Position numbers and translations under genes: made by a program. 64,000 bases of DNA from assembly GCF_014851865.1 (NCBI RefSeq), contig NZ_JACVAM010000002.1:1111082-1175081 (forward strand), written 5' to 3'. Of the stretch, positions 52,101-61,348 are shown piece after piece. This DNA is from Pseudomonas sp. PDM16 (GTDB lineage Bacteria > Pseudomonadota > Gammaproteobacteria > Pseudomonadales > Pseudomonadaceae). Every line of letters starts with the position of its first letter. The stretch's first letter is position 1. Below the pieces are notes generated by a model, which worked only from the letters and a program-made list of their open reading frames with translations, did not search any database and was not told where the DNA came from.

Positions 52101-55039
52101 TCCTTATTGAGGCCTGCTTTCTGTACGTCATTAAGCTTTGGAGAGTAAACGATATGATTCCCTTGCTCGGCGAAGAGATCGTGCCAGCGTCTTCCTTCAT
52201 AGGTTTTCTTGCCAACGCGATCGAATGGATGTACACCCAACGAGGCGAACTCTGCTGTGAGTGCACTAATGTCCATACCAGCACATTGCAGTAATTTGCC
52301 AAGCGGAATTTTTCCGCTGTTCTTCTGTCCGCCCGACGTCATTTGCTTGTTGTATCTTTCTACAAGCTTCTCCATCTCCACATTGTTGCCAGCTGCTGCG
52401 GCTACTAGCGACGGGAATTGTGCCGGATCAATCCAGTCCGCATTTGCCTGTTTGACTAATTCGCGTGCGGCAATTACTAGTACTTCACGTCTGAGATCTC
52501 TCAGATGCAGCGTTTCGATCTCTAGCGCCTGATTAGCAGCGTCCTGCCGACTGTCCGAGAAGACAATCCCCTTCCGCTCGGCCCCGATCGCATGCAGCAG
52601 TTCGAATAGTTCCGTTGCTACTAGCTGCGAAGTCTTGGTAACACCGGTACGAAATGCACGAATTGGTGAACGCGAACGACTGGAAACCGGTCTATTCGAG
52701 TAGTCTGTACCGCACTTTGGGCAACAGAAGGGCTGCGCCATCAAGGGGCCTGTCGCCTTACCATTGCGACCTTTTACCGCTGCCTCTGTCTGACGATAAA
52801 GGTAACCGTCGATATGTCCTGGCGGCACAACAGAGCCAGCCGACACCAGACCTGTTTCAGGGTTTAAGCTAGCAGCGTCCCAGGCGTCGTAGTCCCGTTC
52901 GGACAGAGAGGGTTGTGTTCGCCGCGGCCAGAAGACTGCAAACTCGTCTAGAGTCATCTTGTCGTAGTATTCGGAGCCGGTTTTTTCGGGCAGATTCTCG
53001 AGATCGGCTACCGATGGCAACAGTTCGGTTACGCTACTTTCCGCAATATTCTGCCCGCGCTGGCCTCCAATCAGCAGGTCGCCGCAAGCCTCGCAATAGA
53101 GCAATTCAAAAAGTCGACGGCCTCGCCCGCCTGCAACTTTTGGCATCGCGTAGGTCACGCCACGCTCTACTGTGAAATCACCGAATACTGGGATACCTCC
53201 ATCGGCAGTAACCGAGGCAAATAGTCCCTCGATATTGCGGATGAAGGTATGGACACGAAAGGCAGGCGTGATAAGTGAAACGCTCGCTGGCCACTCCCCC
53301 GACTCAGGTAGTGCGCGCGACAGCAGCAGGCCGCGTAGAGCCTTATCCAAATCGCCGCCACCAGCCCGAAAGATGCTCGCAGCCATATCCGACATGGACG
53401 TAGCGCGCACTTCGTCTCCATCGAAGCAGGCCTTAGTCAGCACAGCCGCAGCTGCTTCAGCTAGCGCTTTGACCCGATCCCCAGCATTTTCTGCGGAGAC
53501 GCCTAGAGCATTGGCTGCTTGCTCTATCGCCGGATTCATCGCCTCGGGGCTCGAGATCCTAGAAACAAAACCTTCTTTGTATTCCAGCGCCGTTTCGAGC
53601 AGGTCGATAAAGGGCTGCGGTTCGATCAACTTCGTGCAATAGGTTGGGATATGTGGGCTACCTGCCACAATGCAGTCATACCAGAAACTGGGGTCGTCCA
53701 CTCCTGGATCGGTAGCATGGCGGCTCGTGCCATAAGGGGCAAACAGATCGCGCAGGTATGCCAATGACTGTAAGCCTTGTTCTCCATCGATCGGTAACGA
53801 AGCTGAAGAAGCTAACAAGCGTAGTTTGTAACGGTGCTCTGGCTGGTCGAGTCCGAGTCGCTGTATGAGTGTTTTTACTAAGAAGGCTGTTTCCGTACCA
53901 GCCGATCCTCGAATTAGATGCAGCTCGTCAAAGACCAGATAAAAATAAGCATCATCGTTGCTTAACAACCAATCACGCGTCTGCGTAAAGATTGGCTCCT
54001 CGACCTCCCGCGAGAGCATGGTCCCAAGCATCGAGGCGTTAGTAACCAGAATGTCCGGTGGGCTCTCCTGCATGTCCCAGCGAGAAACCATTTCGCCGCC
54101 ATCTACAGTAGGGAAGATGTAGCGGGTCTTGTCCGGTGTTTTCTGTCCTTCGGGGCGAGCGGAAGCCTCTGTTTGGCTGTCGAAGGCGAGCGCCGCATCC
54201 TGGTCGCGCTTAAACCTCCGCATTGCTTCGCGGAGACGTGCGATACGCCGGGAACGACGCTGCTTTTCGTCTTTGTTCTCGGCAATGCGCGGGTGTCGCT
54301 CGAATCCGGTGACAGGGGTGGTGCTGGTGTACTGACCGAAGAAAATTCGGTTTCCTTTGAAGCGCTCTTGCATCACGTCACGTGCATCTTCGGAGTCAAG
54401 TGATTTGCGCAGGCGCTGCATCTGATCTTCGACTAGGGCGTTCATCGGGTAAATTACTAAAGTCCTGACCGCGCTTGGCCGGTTTTCACCCTTCCGCTGC
54501 GCCACCCATCGCGCCTTATCCTCCCGCCACCAATCTTTCTTCAGGTAGTCACTGTCAGGTGCAGTCCACGTCACTGCTTCATTGGAGATTGCAGCCAGCA
54601 CGGGCAACATGAAGCTTTCGGTTTTACCGCTGCCGGTACGCGACGTGACGATGCCAGGCATACCTGGCAGCAGGCCGCGCTTGAGCATTTCAACCTGATG
54701 GTTATAGGGGGCATAGCGGGATTGTCGACGAATATCGCCCTCGCAGCGCTCGCCATCGAATAGCCCAGAAAGCGCCAATTCGACAAAGGAGCGCTTTCCC
54801 TCCCAGGACATAGGCGCGAGCGGACCGTCATTGCGTTGGGCTAGTTGCTCGAGGTTTTCTTTATGAGATTCGTAGCGCAGCACAGGCTCAATAAACGGCT
54901 CGGTGGCAAACACTCCGACTGCCTGCAGGAGGTTGCGTCGTGCCTCGGCAGCTACCGCATCCGAAATGCGAAAACTGGTCTCAACATAGTTGATGACGAA
55001 ATCTTGGATGCGGCGGAAACCGCCTATTGGGTCTAGCAC
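49169..55039 (-). CDS. druE: Druantia DruE-like helicase (DUF1998)
   Basis: 1956 residues. SF2 helicase core: Walker A TSRTGSGKT (residues 132-140), TLVIYPMNALVEDQ, DELH box (371-374), and motif VI QRVGRAGRRGQ after TTMEVGIDIGALQ. Two to three zinc sites (CSNCERVHLHWGPGKCTRCG; CPACGS…CDDC). A C-terminal DUF1998/MZB part contains HTSCYRCIQRYGNRRYHGLLDW. This size and build are those of DruE, the component shared by all Druantia anti-phage types; relatives in DISARM split it in two proteins. Last gene of the four-gene leftward operon. Start ATG 55039, 12 bases after the druG stop. Confidence 0.88.
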   Translation of the reverse strand: MLDPIGGFRRIQDFVINYVETSFRISDAVAAEARRNLLQAVGVFATEPFIEPVLRYESHKENLEQLAQRNDGPLAPMSWEGKRSFVELALSGLFDGERCEGDIRRQSRYAPYNHQVEMLKRGLLPGMPGIVTSRTGSGKTESFMLPVLAAISNEAVTWTAPDSDYLKKDWWREDKARWVAQRKGENRPSAVRTLVIYPMNALVEDQMQRLRKSLDSEDARDVMQERFKGNRIFFGQYTSTTPVTGFERHPRIAENKDEKQRRSRRIARLREAMRRFKRDQDAALAFDSQTEASARPEGQKTPDKTRYIFPTVDGGEMVSRWDMQESPPDILVTNASMLGTMLSREVEEPIFTQTRDWLLSNDDAYFYLVFDELHLIRGSAGTETAFLVKTLIQRLGLDQPEHRYKLRLLASSASLPIDGEQGLQSLAYLRDLFAPYGTSRHATDPGVDDPSFWYDCIVAGSPHIPTYCTKLIEPQPFIDLLETALEYKEGFVSRISSPEAMNPAIEQAANALGVSAENAGDRVKALAEAAAAVLTKACFDGDEVRATSMSDMAASIFRAGGGDLDKALRGLLLSRALPESGEWPASVSLITPAFRVHTFIRNIEGLFASVTADGGIPVFGDFTVERGVTYAMPKVAGGRGRRLFELLYCEACGDLLIGGQRGQNIAESSVTELLPSVADLENLPEKTGSEYYDKMTLDEFAVFWPRRTQPSLSERDYDAWDAASLNPETGLVSAGSVVPPGHIDGYLYRQTEAAVKGRNGKATGPLMAQPFCCPKCGTDYSNRPVSSRSRSPIRAFRTGVTKTSQLVATELFELLHAIGAERKGIVFSDSRQDAANQALEIETLHLRDLRREVLVIAARELVKQANADWIDPAQFPSLVAAAAGNNVEMEKLVERYNKQMTSGGQKNSGKIPLGKLLQCAGMDISALTAEFASLGVHPFDRVGKKTYEGRRWHDLFAEQGNHIVYSPKLNDVQKAGLNKEILDGQYELIDDVLFANTFFALEETGLAYPSIMDGDEAKADRLDAWLRVFAGAYRVLDNKYVNGDSLNEWVTGSDVKHKRVLRFAQAVFGASSAADSLSGILDELSALAHPSGMIHIGKLYLKIAEENDPYWRCSNCERVHLHWGPGKCTRCGEVLAEQPTGRAVELWRNNFLGSRIVRGQDEGVGRFRLRVEELTGQTDDFSDRLRKFKGIFVDGENKIQKSAQEIDMLSVTTTMEVGIDIGALQTVYQANMPPQRFNYQQRVGRAGRRGQAFSMVVTFCRGRSHDAYYFAHPHAITGDPPPPPFLAINHDPIPLRLVRKNWLRAAFKHLRDECVTAGYEYPGDLLIPPDVHGEYVSTHDYYHNAQANWPKRLREALNKTICERDNFIDAASLAPDQCVRLAEQVGTDLLIQEIEDLRPYAPDSEMGLARFFAEWGLLPMYGMPTRVRNLYLGLRSVEVGKEENYEWSIMDRDLDLAVFEYAPGAVLVKDKQKHRVVGFTGSLSTPQVFKKDDLSIKALSRWYESEMHVALCPACGSATRRDALPQEAVPCDDCHEVIQLSDFKPYIVPAGFRTDFNPKSDEEDVGRMSVRSMATLVHEGERLKHGNVTVLHGANITIMQMNDGVANIEGEGEGFLVEEALDLRVPIPSGSKKHPQIEGMPQAFEAGWLKSARSGSWGQTRWGKVGDPQPRFGLISCKQTESVHLELSQIYPQLDLAHVARRGKYNRLSVRAAAISATQILVQRAALELDVSADEFEALEPRVRSGKPMLQIADALINGSGLCRRLGETVPGGTRPQILETLDAILANYDQWPLIDFLSASAEGEHATQCHTSCYRCIQRYGNRRYHGLLDWRLGLAYLRSMTTPDYACGLNPNDASYPEISDWHTRAEWLAENVSQMRPGTLSTERLPHSGLSCLVERVGGNETRYVIIHPLWSLESNVLSDILGADWSSELRFLDTFNLERRPLKSMTSPLSAR

Positions 55040-55051
55040 GGACTCATCTCC

Positions 55052-57133
55052 TTATGACTGTGATTGCGTGCTGCGCTGAGTTAAGAAAAATTCGGTGAGC
55101 ACCGTTGGGATTTGCTCGTAACTAGTTCCCTGATTCAAGCGGATCCATTCAGTCGCTACGCGGGCCAGTCGCAGCGCATTCATCAGCGTGAGTTGACTCA
55201 CCAGTGGTGCCACAGCCGTCATGGCTGGCGTGATGTCCTGCGGGCGCTCGCCCGGATCAAGTTGTCGAACATTGGTCGGAGCGAGGGCCATGGGGGCTAA
55301 GGCGGGTGCCGACGGAGCTATAGTCCCGCTAACCTGAAGCCATGGGACTTGGCTGCAAATCGACTGAGCCTCATCACAATCTTCGTCTTCGACCGTCGCA
55401 CAGACTAAGAAACGCCTCGGAAACTCGCCGCGGCGCGTGCGGTCCACAAGCGCTGGAAGCCAGAACCTGGCGCCTGATCGCTCGGCTCGCTCGATAACCG
55501 CCAGCACTGTGGTCGGCGTTTGTCCGCTGGAGAGCTCTAGTCCATGGGTTAACGTGGTCGGCAATTGGGTACCTGCACGCAACCAGAGATCTTCGAAGGT
55601 AATGACAGTTGGGTCAGCCTCCAGGCGCACCGATCGCCCAGATGACAACAGCGCCTCGGCTGCCAGAAGGAAGTCCTGCGCTTCCGAGCCGTGTAGCACA
55701 GGCGTTTCACCTGCCAGCAGCAGCGCGAAAAACAGTGTCATCCGCTCTTTGCCCTCGGACGTTAGTAAGATGCAAGTCTTGATTGCTTGGTGCATGTCCC
55801 TGACGCCAAGGGTAGGGGCGTGCTGCGGTAGACTGAAGCGGAGTACCGACTCAAGCTTGACGCTCTTCGGCACGTGGATCGAGGCGGCATCCTCTTTGAG
55901 TCGCTCGATTTCCTTGACGGTCAGGGTTTCACATGCCTTGAGCTCTGCCAGGGATTGCTCACCTGCTTTAATCTGTCCATTGATCGTCTCCAGCGTTCCC
56001 CGTAGCGCTTCACGCTGTGCGGTGAGCACATCGACACCTTGCTGTAGCTCGGTACGTCGAGTTTCAAGCTGGGTTTCCAATTCCGTTTGGCGAGCTGCCA
56101 CACGCTCTTCCATGGCCAGGATATTGGACTTGGTATCCTGCTCAAACTGCTTTTTCAACGCTTCATTCCGTTCAGTTTTCAGCGAGCGCAGCTGGGCGTC
56201 GAAAGCTAGCAATCGCTCCTCACGTAGCGCTACGACCTCAAGCTCCAGCTCATCCATGAGCGAGGCGCGGATGGCCTCGCGCTCTTGCTCAGCTATCGCT
56301 TGGGTTTTACTTTGAAGATGGGAGTGCAGCTTTGGGTCGTCTAGCAGCAACTCGGTTAACTCCCCGAGGAGCCCCTTGTCAGCCAGCAAGCGTTTAATCA
56401 ATTCCCCTGAGCGCGCTGATTGCTGCACCGCTAACCTATCTTCAGGGCTGGTGCCAACTTGGCCCGTGGCCTCGTCCGCGTGGCGTTTCAACCAATCGAT
56501 GACAGATTCAACGCTTGGGTCGTGAGCCCCTGCCATGGCGCGCACGATCCGCTTGACGTACCCATCATCTGGTGACCAGTCGAGCACTTGCAAATGTTCG
56601 CCAGCTCGTTTGCACTCGTAAAGGAGCACCTCGCCCGCGTCCGATGGTATGAGATGCAAGAACTCAGACTCGTATGCATACACATAAAAGTTTCCCCCAG
56701 TAGCCAACCGATATCGGTTGTCCGGTGAAAGGATTAAGTCGAGTAGGATGATGTGATCTTTGCTATACCGGATCACCCAAGTGGCGTTATAACTCGGTCC
56801 GTCTACGCCCTCTTCAGTTAAGAGACTGCGCAGTGCATCAAGACTTCCTATGTCCTGAAGATCCAGGAAGGGCGTGAGGTTACGATGGGTGGAAGCTTTC
56901 CATTTTCCCCGGAACTCTTTACGAGCAATCTGGATAATGAACCAATCGTTCTGGTGATATCCAGAAGCTTTCTGTAAATGGACTTCTACCTCCCCTGCCT
57001 TAGGAAAGAGCTTCTGTGGTTTCTCGAGCGGCGACCATCCGTCTTGCGACCGAATGGCAATGACTTTGACTGTCATAATGAGGTCGTGCTTTCTCACGCA
57101 TTGCCCGGCATACCACGCCAAATTTGCCGCCAT
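55052..57133 (-). CDS. druG: Druantia type II DruG-like coiled-coil protein
   Basis: 693 residues from ATG 57133 (GGA seven bases upstream); ATG 57076 (MTVKVIAIRSQDGW…) and a start overlapping druF are alternatives. The N-terminal 190 residues (from the TVKVIAIR start) are beta-rich. A long coiled coil spans about 230-400 (EQEREAIRASLMDELELEVVALREERLL … TELETQLETRRTELQQGVDVLTAQREAL). The C-terminal part resembles a weak AAA-like fold without a Walker A motif (EGKERMTLFFALLLAGETPVLHGSEAQDFLLAAEALL). By position and size it is DruG of Druantia type II; the motif content alone would not name it. Confidence 0.75.
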   Translation of the reverse strand: MAANLAWYAGQCVRKHDLIMTVKVIAIRSQDGWSPLEKPQKLFPKAGEVEVHLQKASGYHQNDWFIIQIARKEFRGKWKASTHRNLTPFLDLQDIGSLDALRSLLTEEGVDGPSYNATWVIRYSKDHIILLDLILSPDNRYRLATGGNFYVYAYESEFLHLIPSDAGEVLLYECKRAGEHLQVLDWSPDDGYVKRIVRAMAGAHDPSVESVIDWLKRHADEATGQVGTSPEDRLAVQQSARSGELIKRLLADKGLLGELTELLLDDPKLHSHLQSKTQAIAEQEREAIRASLMDELELEVVALREERLLAFDAQLRSLKTERNEALKKQFEQDTKSNILAMEERVAARQTELETQLETRRTELQQGVDVLTAQREALRGTLETINGQIKAGEQSLAELKACETLTVKEIERLKEDAASIHVPKSVKLESVLRFSLPQHAPTLGVRDMHQAIKTCILLTSEGKERMTLFFALLLAGETPVLHGSEAQDFLLAAEALLSSGRSVRLEADPTVITFEDLWLRAGTQLPTTLTHGLELSSGQTPTTVLAVIERAERSGARFWLPALVDRTRRGEFPRRFLVCATVEDEDCDEAQSICSQVPWLQVSGTIAPSAPALAPMALAPTNVRQLDPGERPQDITPAMTAVAPLVSQLTLMNALRLARVATEWIRLNQGTSYEQIPTVLTEFFLTQRSTQSQS

Positions 57134-57156
57134 AGTTAATTCCGTATGAATAAAAA

Positions 57157-59697
57157 CTAAAGAATGGGTGCCCCGTTGCGCCATTGCAGGCGTAGCCGAC
57201 CAGTAGAGCGGCGGGAGCGGCTGACCAGCATTGGCGCATCCTGCGGCTCGTTTTGAGCCAGGCCGACGATACAGCCGGGCAACCGCCCGGCTAGCCAACG
57301 CACTACGTCATTGTTCGCAGGATAGAAATATTCCGCTCCACGTGGTCCGCCGTTGCGCAACATGCGTCGGCGCGTTTCTGTGGCCAGGGCATCAGGAAGT
57401 CCGCCTTCGTGCCCCCGAACGGCAATTTCCCCCTCCTCAGGATGCCATTCAAACAGCGGCGATCGGGCCAGCGAGTGGGCCGAGGTGATGGCAGCGGTAC
57501 GCGAAAGATAGCGGTGTACGCAATTGTTGTGCTCTACGCTGTAGACATCGTGGTCGCGTTCTCCAATATGGGTCAGGCGCACCAGTCGAACGCCCTCTTT
57601 GATACCCCCCCCAGGCAGAAAGCGTCCTGCGGGCCAGGACCAAGAATCTGCTGGCTTATAGTGCAGGGCTTGATGTCGGGTTTCGGCAAATGCCAAAGGC
57701 TTCTCGTTTGGCGTTGCAGGTTCGGCTACGAAACGCCAGCCCAGAGCTTCGGCGAGTACTTTGGCTGGAACACCCTTCGCCCCGAGCAGGGGGGCGGCCC
57801 AAGGTGTAACTCCCAAACGCCGGAAAGGGATCCCACCCAAGCCTTCAGTAGCCAGCTTAAAAGTATCGATCATTCGCGCGCAGAGCGCGCCTTCGACCAC
57901 CGCTAGGGTTTGCCCTCCCTGGTGGGCTTCGACAATGCTTGGCTCCTTTAGGGTCCAAACTCGGCCTTTCCAGCCAGCGCGCAGCCGCGGCTCGACGATG
58001 CCTGCATCTCTCAGGCCGCGCAGCAGGTGCCAGGGGTTCATGGTTACGTCGGCACACTCCAAAAGGGCGATAATCTGTGCTTCCTCCCATCCGCTTCGAC
58101 CGCTCGCGTAAACCGCTTCGAGAAGATCCGTGCAGGCGGGTTCGTCTGGCTCCCATACCAGCGCGGCTTGCGTGCTGACCTCAATTGGGGCAGACGTGCC
58201 TGGCGTCCAATCGTGCAGTGGCGGCAGCTTATAGCGTGCGCCTTCAAACGTTGTGTATACGAAGGCGTTACTGACGAGCTGTAGGCGAATGCTCCAAGGC
58301 GCGTGCTCCTCATCACGTAATAGCGCTGGATGAATGATGAAGCAGCCCTCTACTGGTCGGGAGGCTTTGAGTTGTCCATGATCGATCTTCAGCGGAACAT
58401 CCGTTACGCACGGCAATGCACTGCGGATGACATAGTCAGAGGTGTCAGATTCGAGAGTTGGCAGGAAGCTCGGACGGCCCAACCAAACCCCATTGCTACG
58501 CACGCCGCTGGACAGGCAAGGGCGCACGATTCTTTCCTGTTTGGGGCTAAGCATGTTGGCGGATTTGAGCGCACAATTGATAGCTTCAAAGGGCAAAGGC
58601 CGAGTTGTGATTGCCCAGGCATTGCCGTCAGTTAGCTCACCGAGCTTATCGCCAATTCTCCGCCTGTGCCGTTCTGCCACGGCCACATGTATGCCAAAAG
58701 CGGAGTCATTGGCGTCAGGCTCGGCCCGCCATCGGCCTGCACTGGCCAAACGGAAGAATATGATGCCTAACGCTGCGGCAGTAGACAGATTCTCACTGCG
58801 ATCCGCTCCCGCGGACACCAGAGCCTCACTGAGTGATGCGAACGGCTCAGCTTCTTCGCCTTCATGACGACTGGCGAAGAAGAGAGCGCGCTTGTCTGCA
58901 TCGAACAGCATTTCGACGGTAGCGTTTTGGCGTATTGGGCGCCCTGTTAGTGTTGAGGCCTGCTCCAGCAGGCGCCAGAAAGGGAGGCTGCCCAGCGCAC
59001 GGCGCTGCATGTAGTAAGCGCTTCGAAACTCTTCAAACGCGCGGTGAAGGCCCCAGGAAGCGCGGCTGTCCGTCAGCTCTCGTTCAAACGCTGCAATGGT
59101 GACACGCGGATTACGTAGAGCATCTGGGCACTCCTGGCAGAAGTTAGCCAATAGCCGCAGGTCAGGTTTGCTAGGAAATGACAGGCGGCGTGTATATCCG
59201 ATCTGCGACCAATGGCCAGGATCTGGCAAAATTAGGTGTCGAAATGGCTCGCCCGCCTGAATGCGCTTGTCGAGCCACCGCACCAAACTCTCCCACATCA
59301 GCGCAACTCCGCTGAGGTCGGAGAAAGGGGTCTTAATCTTTAGCCACTTCATTAGTTTATTGCGAAATTCACCACTTTGCGTTGTATTACCCTCTAGCAG
59401 GCTATCGATCAGCAAGGTAAATACGAGATAGGAAAAGCAGTTGGGAGCATCAGGTTTCTCATAACGCTGAGAGCCCAACCGCAGCGAATCCGCTAGGAGT
59501 GGGTCGCGCGATAGCATGAGGCGGAAGGCTTCTTCGACGTTGGGCTCACTTTCGGGGGGAGCGTTACAAGTAAGCGCTAAGGTGCGAGGGGTGACTTCGA
59601 AGGCTCGAATTGGGCTGGCGTCTCCATCCGGGCCGATGAGCAGGAAATAGTCGACGAGTCGTCTTTCCCATGCATCAAAAGTTTGCGGATAATTCAC
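57157..59697 (-). CDS. druF: Druantia type II DruF-like protein
   Basis: 846 residues from GTG 59697 (AAGGA nine bases upstream); ATG 59724 would add nine residues. No catalytic motif is recognisable. It contains segments such as FDAWERRLVDYFLLIG (start), a middle AELTDGNAWAITTRPLPF-like beta region and a C-terminal part ending in NDVVRWLAGRLPGCIVGLAQNE. The size, order (after the methylase, before the coiled-coil protein) and the DruE at the end identify it as DruF. The stop lies 23 bases before the chosen druG start. Confidence 0.75.
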   Translation of the reverse strand: MNYPQTFDAWERRLVDYFLLIGPDGDASPIRAFEVTPRTLALTCNAPPESEPNVEEAFRLMLSRDPLLADSLRLGSQRYEKPDAPNCFSYLVFTLLIDSLLEGNTTQSGEFRNKLMKWLKIKTPFSDLSGVALMWESLVRWLDKRIQAGEPFRHLILPDPGHWSQIGYTRRLSFPSKPDLRLLANFCQECPDALRNPRVTIAAFERELTDSRASWGLHRAFEEFRSAYYMQRRALGSLPFWRLLEQASTLTGRPIRQNATVEMLFDADKRALFFASRHEGEEAEPFASLSEALVSAGADRSENLSTAAALGIIFFRLASAGRWRAEPDANDSAFGIHVAVAERHRRRIGDKLGELTDGNAWAITTRPLPFEAINCALKSANMLSPKQERIVRPCLSSGVRSNGVWLGRPSFLPTLESDTSDYVIRSALPCVTDVPLKIDHGQLKASRPVEGCFIIHPALLRDEEHAPWSIRLQLVSNAFVYTTFEGARYKLPPLHDWTPGTSAPIEVSTQAALVWEPDEPACTDLLEAVYASGRSGWEEAQIIALLECADVTMNPWHLLRGLRDAGIVEPRLRAGWKGRVWTLKEPSIVEAHQGGQTLAVVEGALCARMIDTFKLATEGLGGIPFRRLGVTPWAAPLLGAKGVPAKVLAEALGWRFVAEPATPNEKPLAFAETRHQALHYKPADSWSWPAGRFLPGGGIKEGVRLVRLTHIGERDHDVYSVEHNNCVHRYLSRTAAITSAHSLARSPLFEWHPEEGEIAVRGHEGGLPDALATETRRRMLRNGGPRGAEYFYPANNDVVRWLAGRLPGCIVGLAQNEPQDAPMLVSRSRRSTGRLRLQWRNGAPIL

Positions 59698-59776
59698 AGT
59701 TATCGATCCTTGATGGTAATGCAATGCCTGTTAGTCGTTTATATCCAAAATCAGCTAAAATGGGCAAAGGAATCGA

Positions 59777-60970
59777 TCAAGCTAGCGCGATAAATTTCCT
59801 CTCACTACTAGCAGCTGCTATTTGCTCCCGAGCAGTGATAATGAGTGGCTCAAGAATACGGTCAGCAAGGAAGCGTACAGGAGGAATTGCTACACCGTCT
59901 CCTATTACCTTGAAGGCATGCTGATAGATTTCAGGTAGTTTGTAAGTTTCTGCCAGTCCCATCAGTGCCGCTGCTTCTTGCACAGAAAGCAAGCGAGTTC
60001 TGACTTGGCCTTTTCCCGCGGCTATGATTCTAGGGCGGGAAGCCCCCCCTCTTGGTGTTCTCAAACAACCCAGAATAGAGGAAAAAGTTACTTCCGCACG
60101 TTGTTTGTTGGTGCCATCCTGTCGGCGCATTCGTAAATAAAGACTGCCATAAGTGGTGCTTTCTGCAGTTTTCGCCTCTTCAAGGCGAGCTAAGTGGAGA
60201 GGTGTCATCATATTGATGAGTCGTTGAGTTTCTTCGGGGGTGTGCCATTCAACGCCATCAAGTTGAATCAGGTCCTCTAAAGCATTTTTTTTAAGTACAG
60301 GTGCTTCCCCCAAGTTCCACCAAATCCAATCATCATGCAAATTTCGGGGTAAAGACTTGTATGCGCGAAGCAGAGTTGGGGTGTGCCACAGTTCTGTTGC
60401 CATTCCACACGAAAGCCTGTGGGGGACTTCGATATCGTTCCGTATGGCTATAATAAATACCCGTGGGCGAGATTGAGGCAGAAATATCTTAGTGTCGATA
60501 ATGACGGCGCCGTAACGATACTTCATCTCTCCAAGTCTTGAACATATTGCTGCAAAGTCACGACCTTGCTCAAGAGTGAGCAATCCAACTACATTTTCCA
60601 AAACTAAAAGAGGTGGCTGCTTCGACTCTTGGCGCAGCTCGTCGATCAAGTCAAGAAAAGGCCAAAGGGCCCCTGATCTTGTAAATTCTTCGCAACTGCT
60701 GCCGCCTATTCCTAAGCCATTTCCAGCAACTGACAAATCTTGGCATGGGAATGATGCCCAGGCTAAGTCACCAATACCTTTAAGGTCTGCGGTTTTTACT
60801 TCTCTGATATCGCGTCCATCAAAATGGCCTGGACCCCAATTTTTGATATATGTAGAAGCTTTAATGGTGTCCATGTCATTGGCAAATAAACATTGCCATT
60901 GCTCACCCAATCCAGCCCTGGCCATGCCCCCGCCAGCGAAAAACTCAAAAAAGCTATAGTTATTTTCCAT
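59777..60970 (-). CDS. druM: DNA cytosine-5 methyltransferase (DruM)
   Basis: 397 residues. All C5-methylase landmarks are visible: motif I FFEFFAGGGMARAGL (7-21), motif IV FPCQDLS with the nucleophilic Cys76, motif VI ENV (125-127), motif VIII QSRPRVF (166-172) and the C-terminal VIGDGVAIPPV (motif X). Variable recognition region about 195-300. First gene of the Druantia type II operon; it would methylate self DNA so that the helicase complex attacks only unmodified phage DNA (inference from analogous systems). Lower GC than druE, so it may have been acquired separately. Confidence 0.9.
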   Translation of the reverse strand: MENNYSFFEFFAGGGMARAGLGEQWQCLFANDMDTIKASTYIKNWGPGHFDGRDIREVKTADLKGIGDLAWASFPCQDLSVAGNGLGIGGSSCEEFTRSGALWPFLDLIDELRQESKQPPLLVLENVVGLLTLEQGRDFAAICSRLGEMKYRYGAVIIDTKIFLPQSRPRVFIIAIRNDIEVPHRLSCGMATELWHTPTLLRAYKSLPRNLHDDWIWWNLGEAPVLKKNALEDLIQLDGVEWHTPEETQRLINMMTPLHLARLEEAKTAESTTYGSLYLRMRRQDGTNKQRAEVTFSSILGCLRTPRGGASRPRIIAAGKGQVRTRLLSVQEAAALMGLAETYKLPEIYQHAFKVIGDGVAIPPVRFLADRILEPLIITAREQIAAASSERKFIALA

Positions 60971-61348
60971 CTATGCTTGCAATCCAACGATAAAAAGCGA
61001 GATTCAGCGTGCCTTTTAATTTGTGTCAGGGTAAGTATGCACTGCGTAAGATTTATATTTATCTAAATTTTGATCTTGATCTCAGGAGTGTGGGGCGTAG
61101 AGATAGCGAGCGTCAAGGCTAGGGGCTGTCCCTAAGTTTATAGTGTGAAGGCTCTCTTGCGTTCTCAATTATCGGTTGAGATTTTATGGGGGAGCCTAGC
61201 CCAGAATTCATGTGCGCTGCACGTCAATACTCATCTATGAGTCTTTTTGTTGGCATGATGTCGTGCGAGAAGCTTGTCAGTCGAGTCCGTCGACAGAATA
61301 CTCGAATCGCCCCTAGTTTCGTAGATGTCCCTGGGGCTTATGATGAGG
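60971..61348. other. Gap between Druantia operon and integrase
   Basis: 378 bases without a credible gene. The rightmost part would hold the integrase terminator; CTCAA-TTATCGG-TTGAG-ATTTT near 61163-61184 is a weak hairpin with T-run. The left part should carry the druM promoter. Confidence 0.45.

Noticed and set aside
49169..60970. DISARM instead of Druantia
   Set aside because: DISARM has separate DrmA helicase and DrmB DUF1998 proteins and a PLD protein (DrmC). Here one 1956-aa protein holds both parts and no HKD motif was seen.
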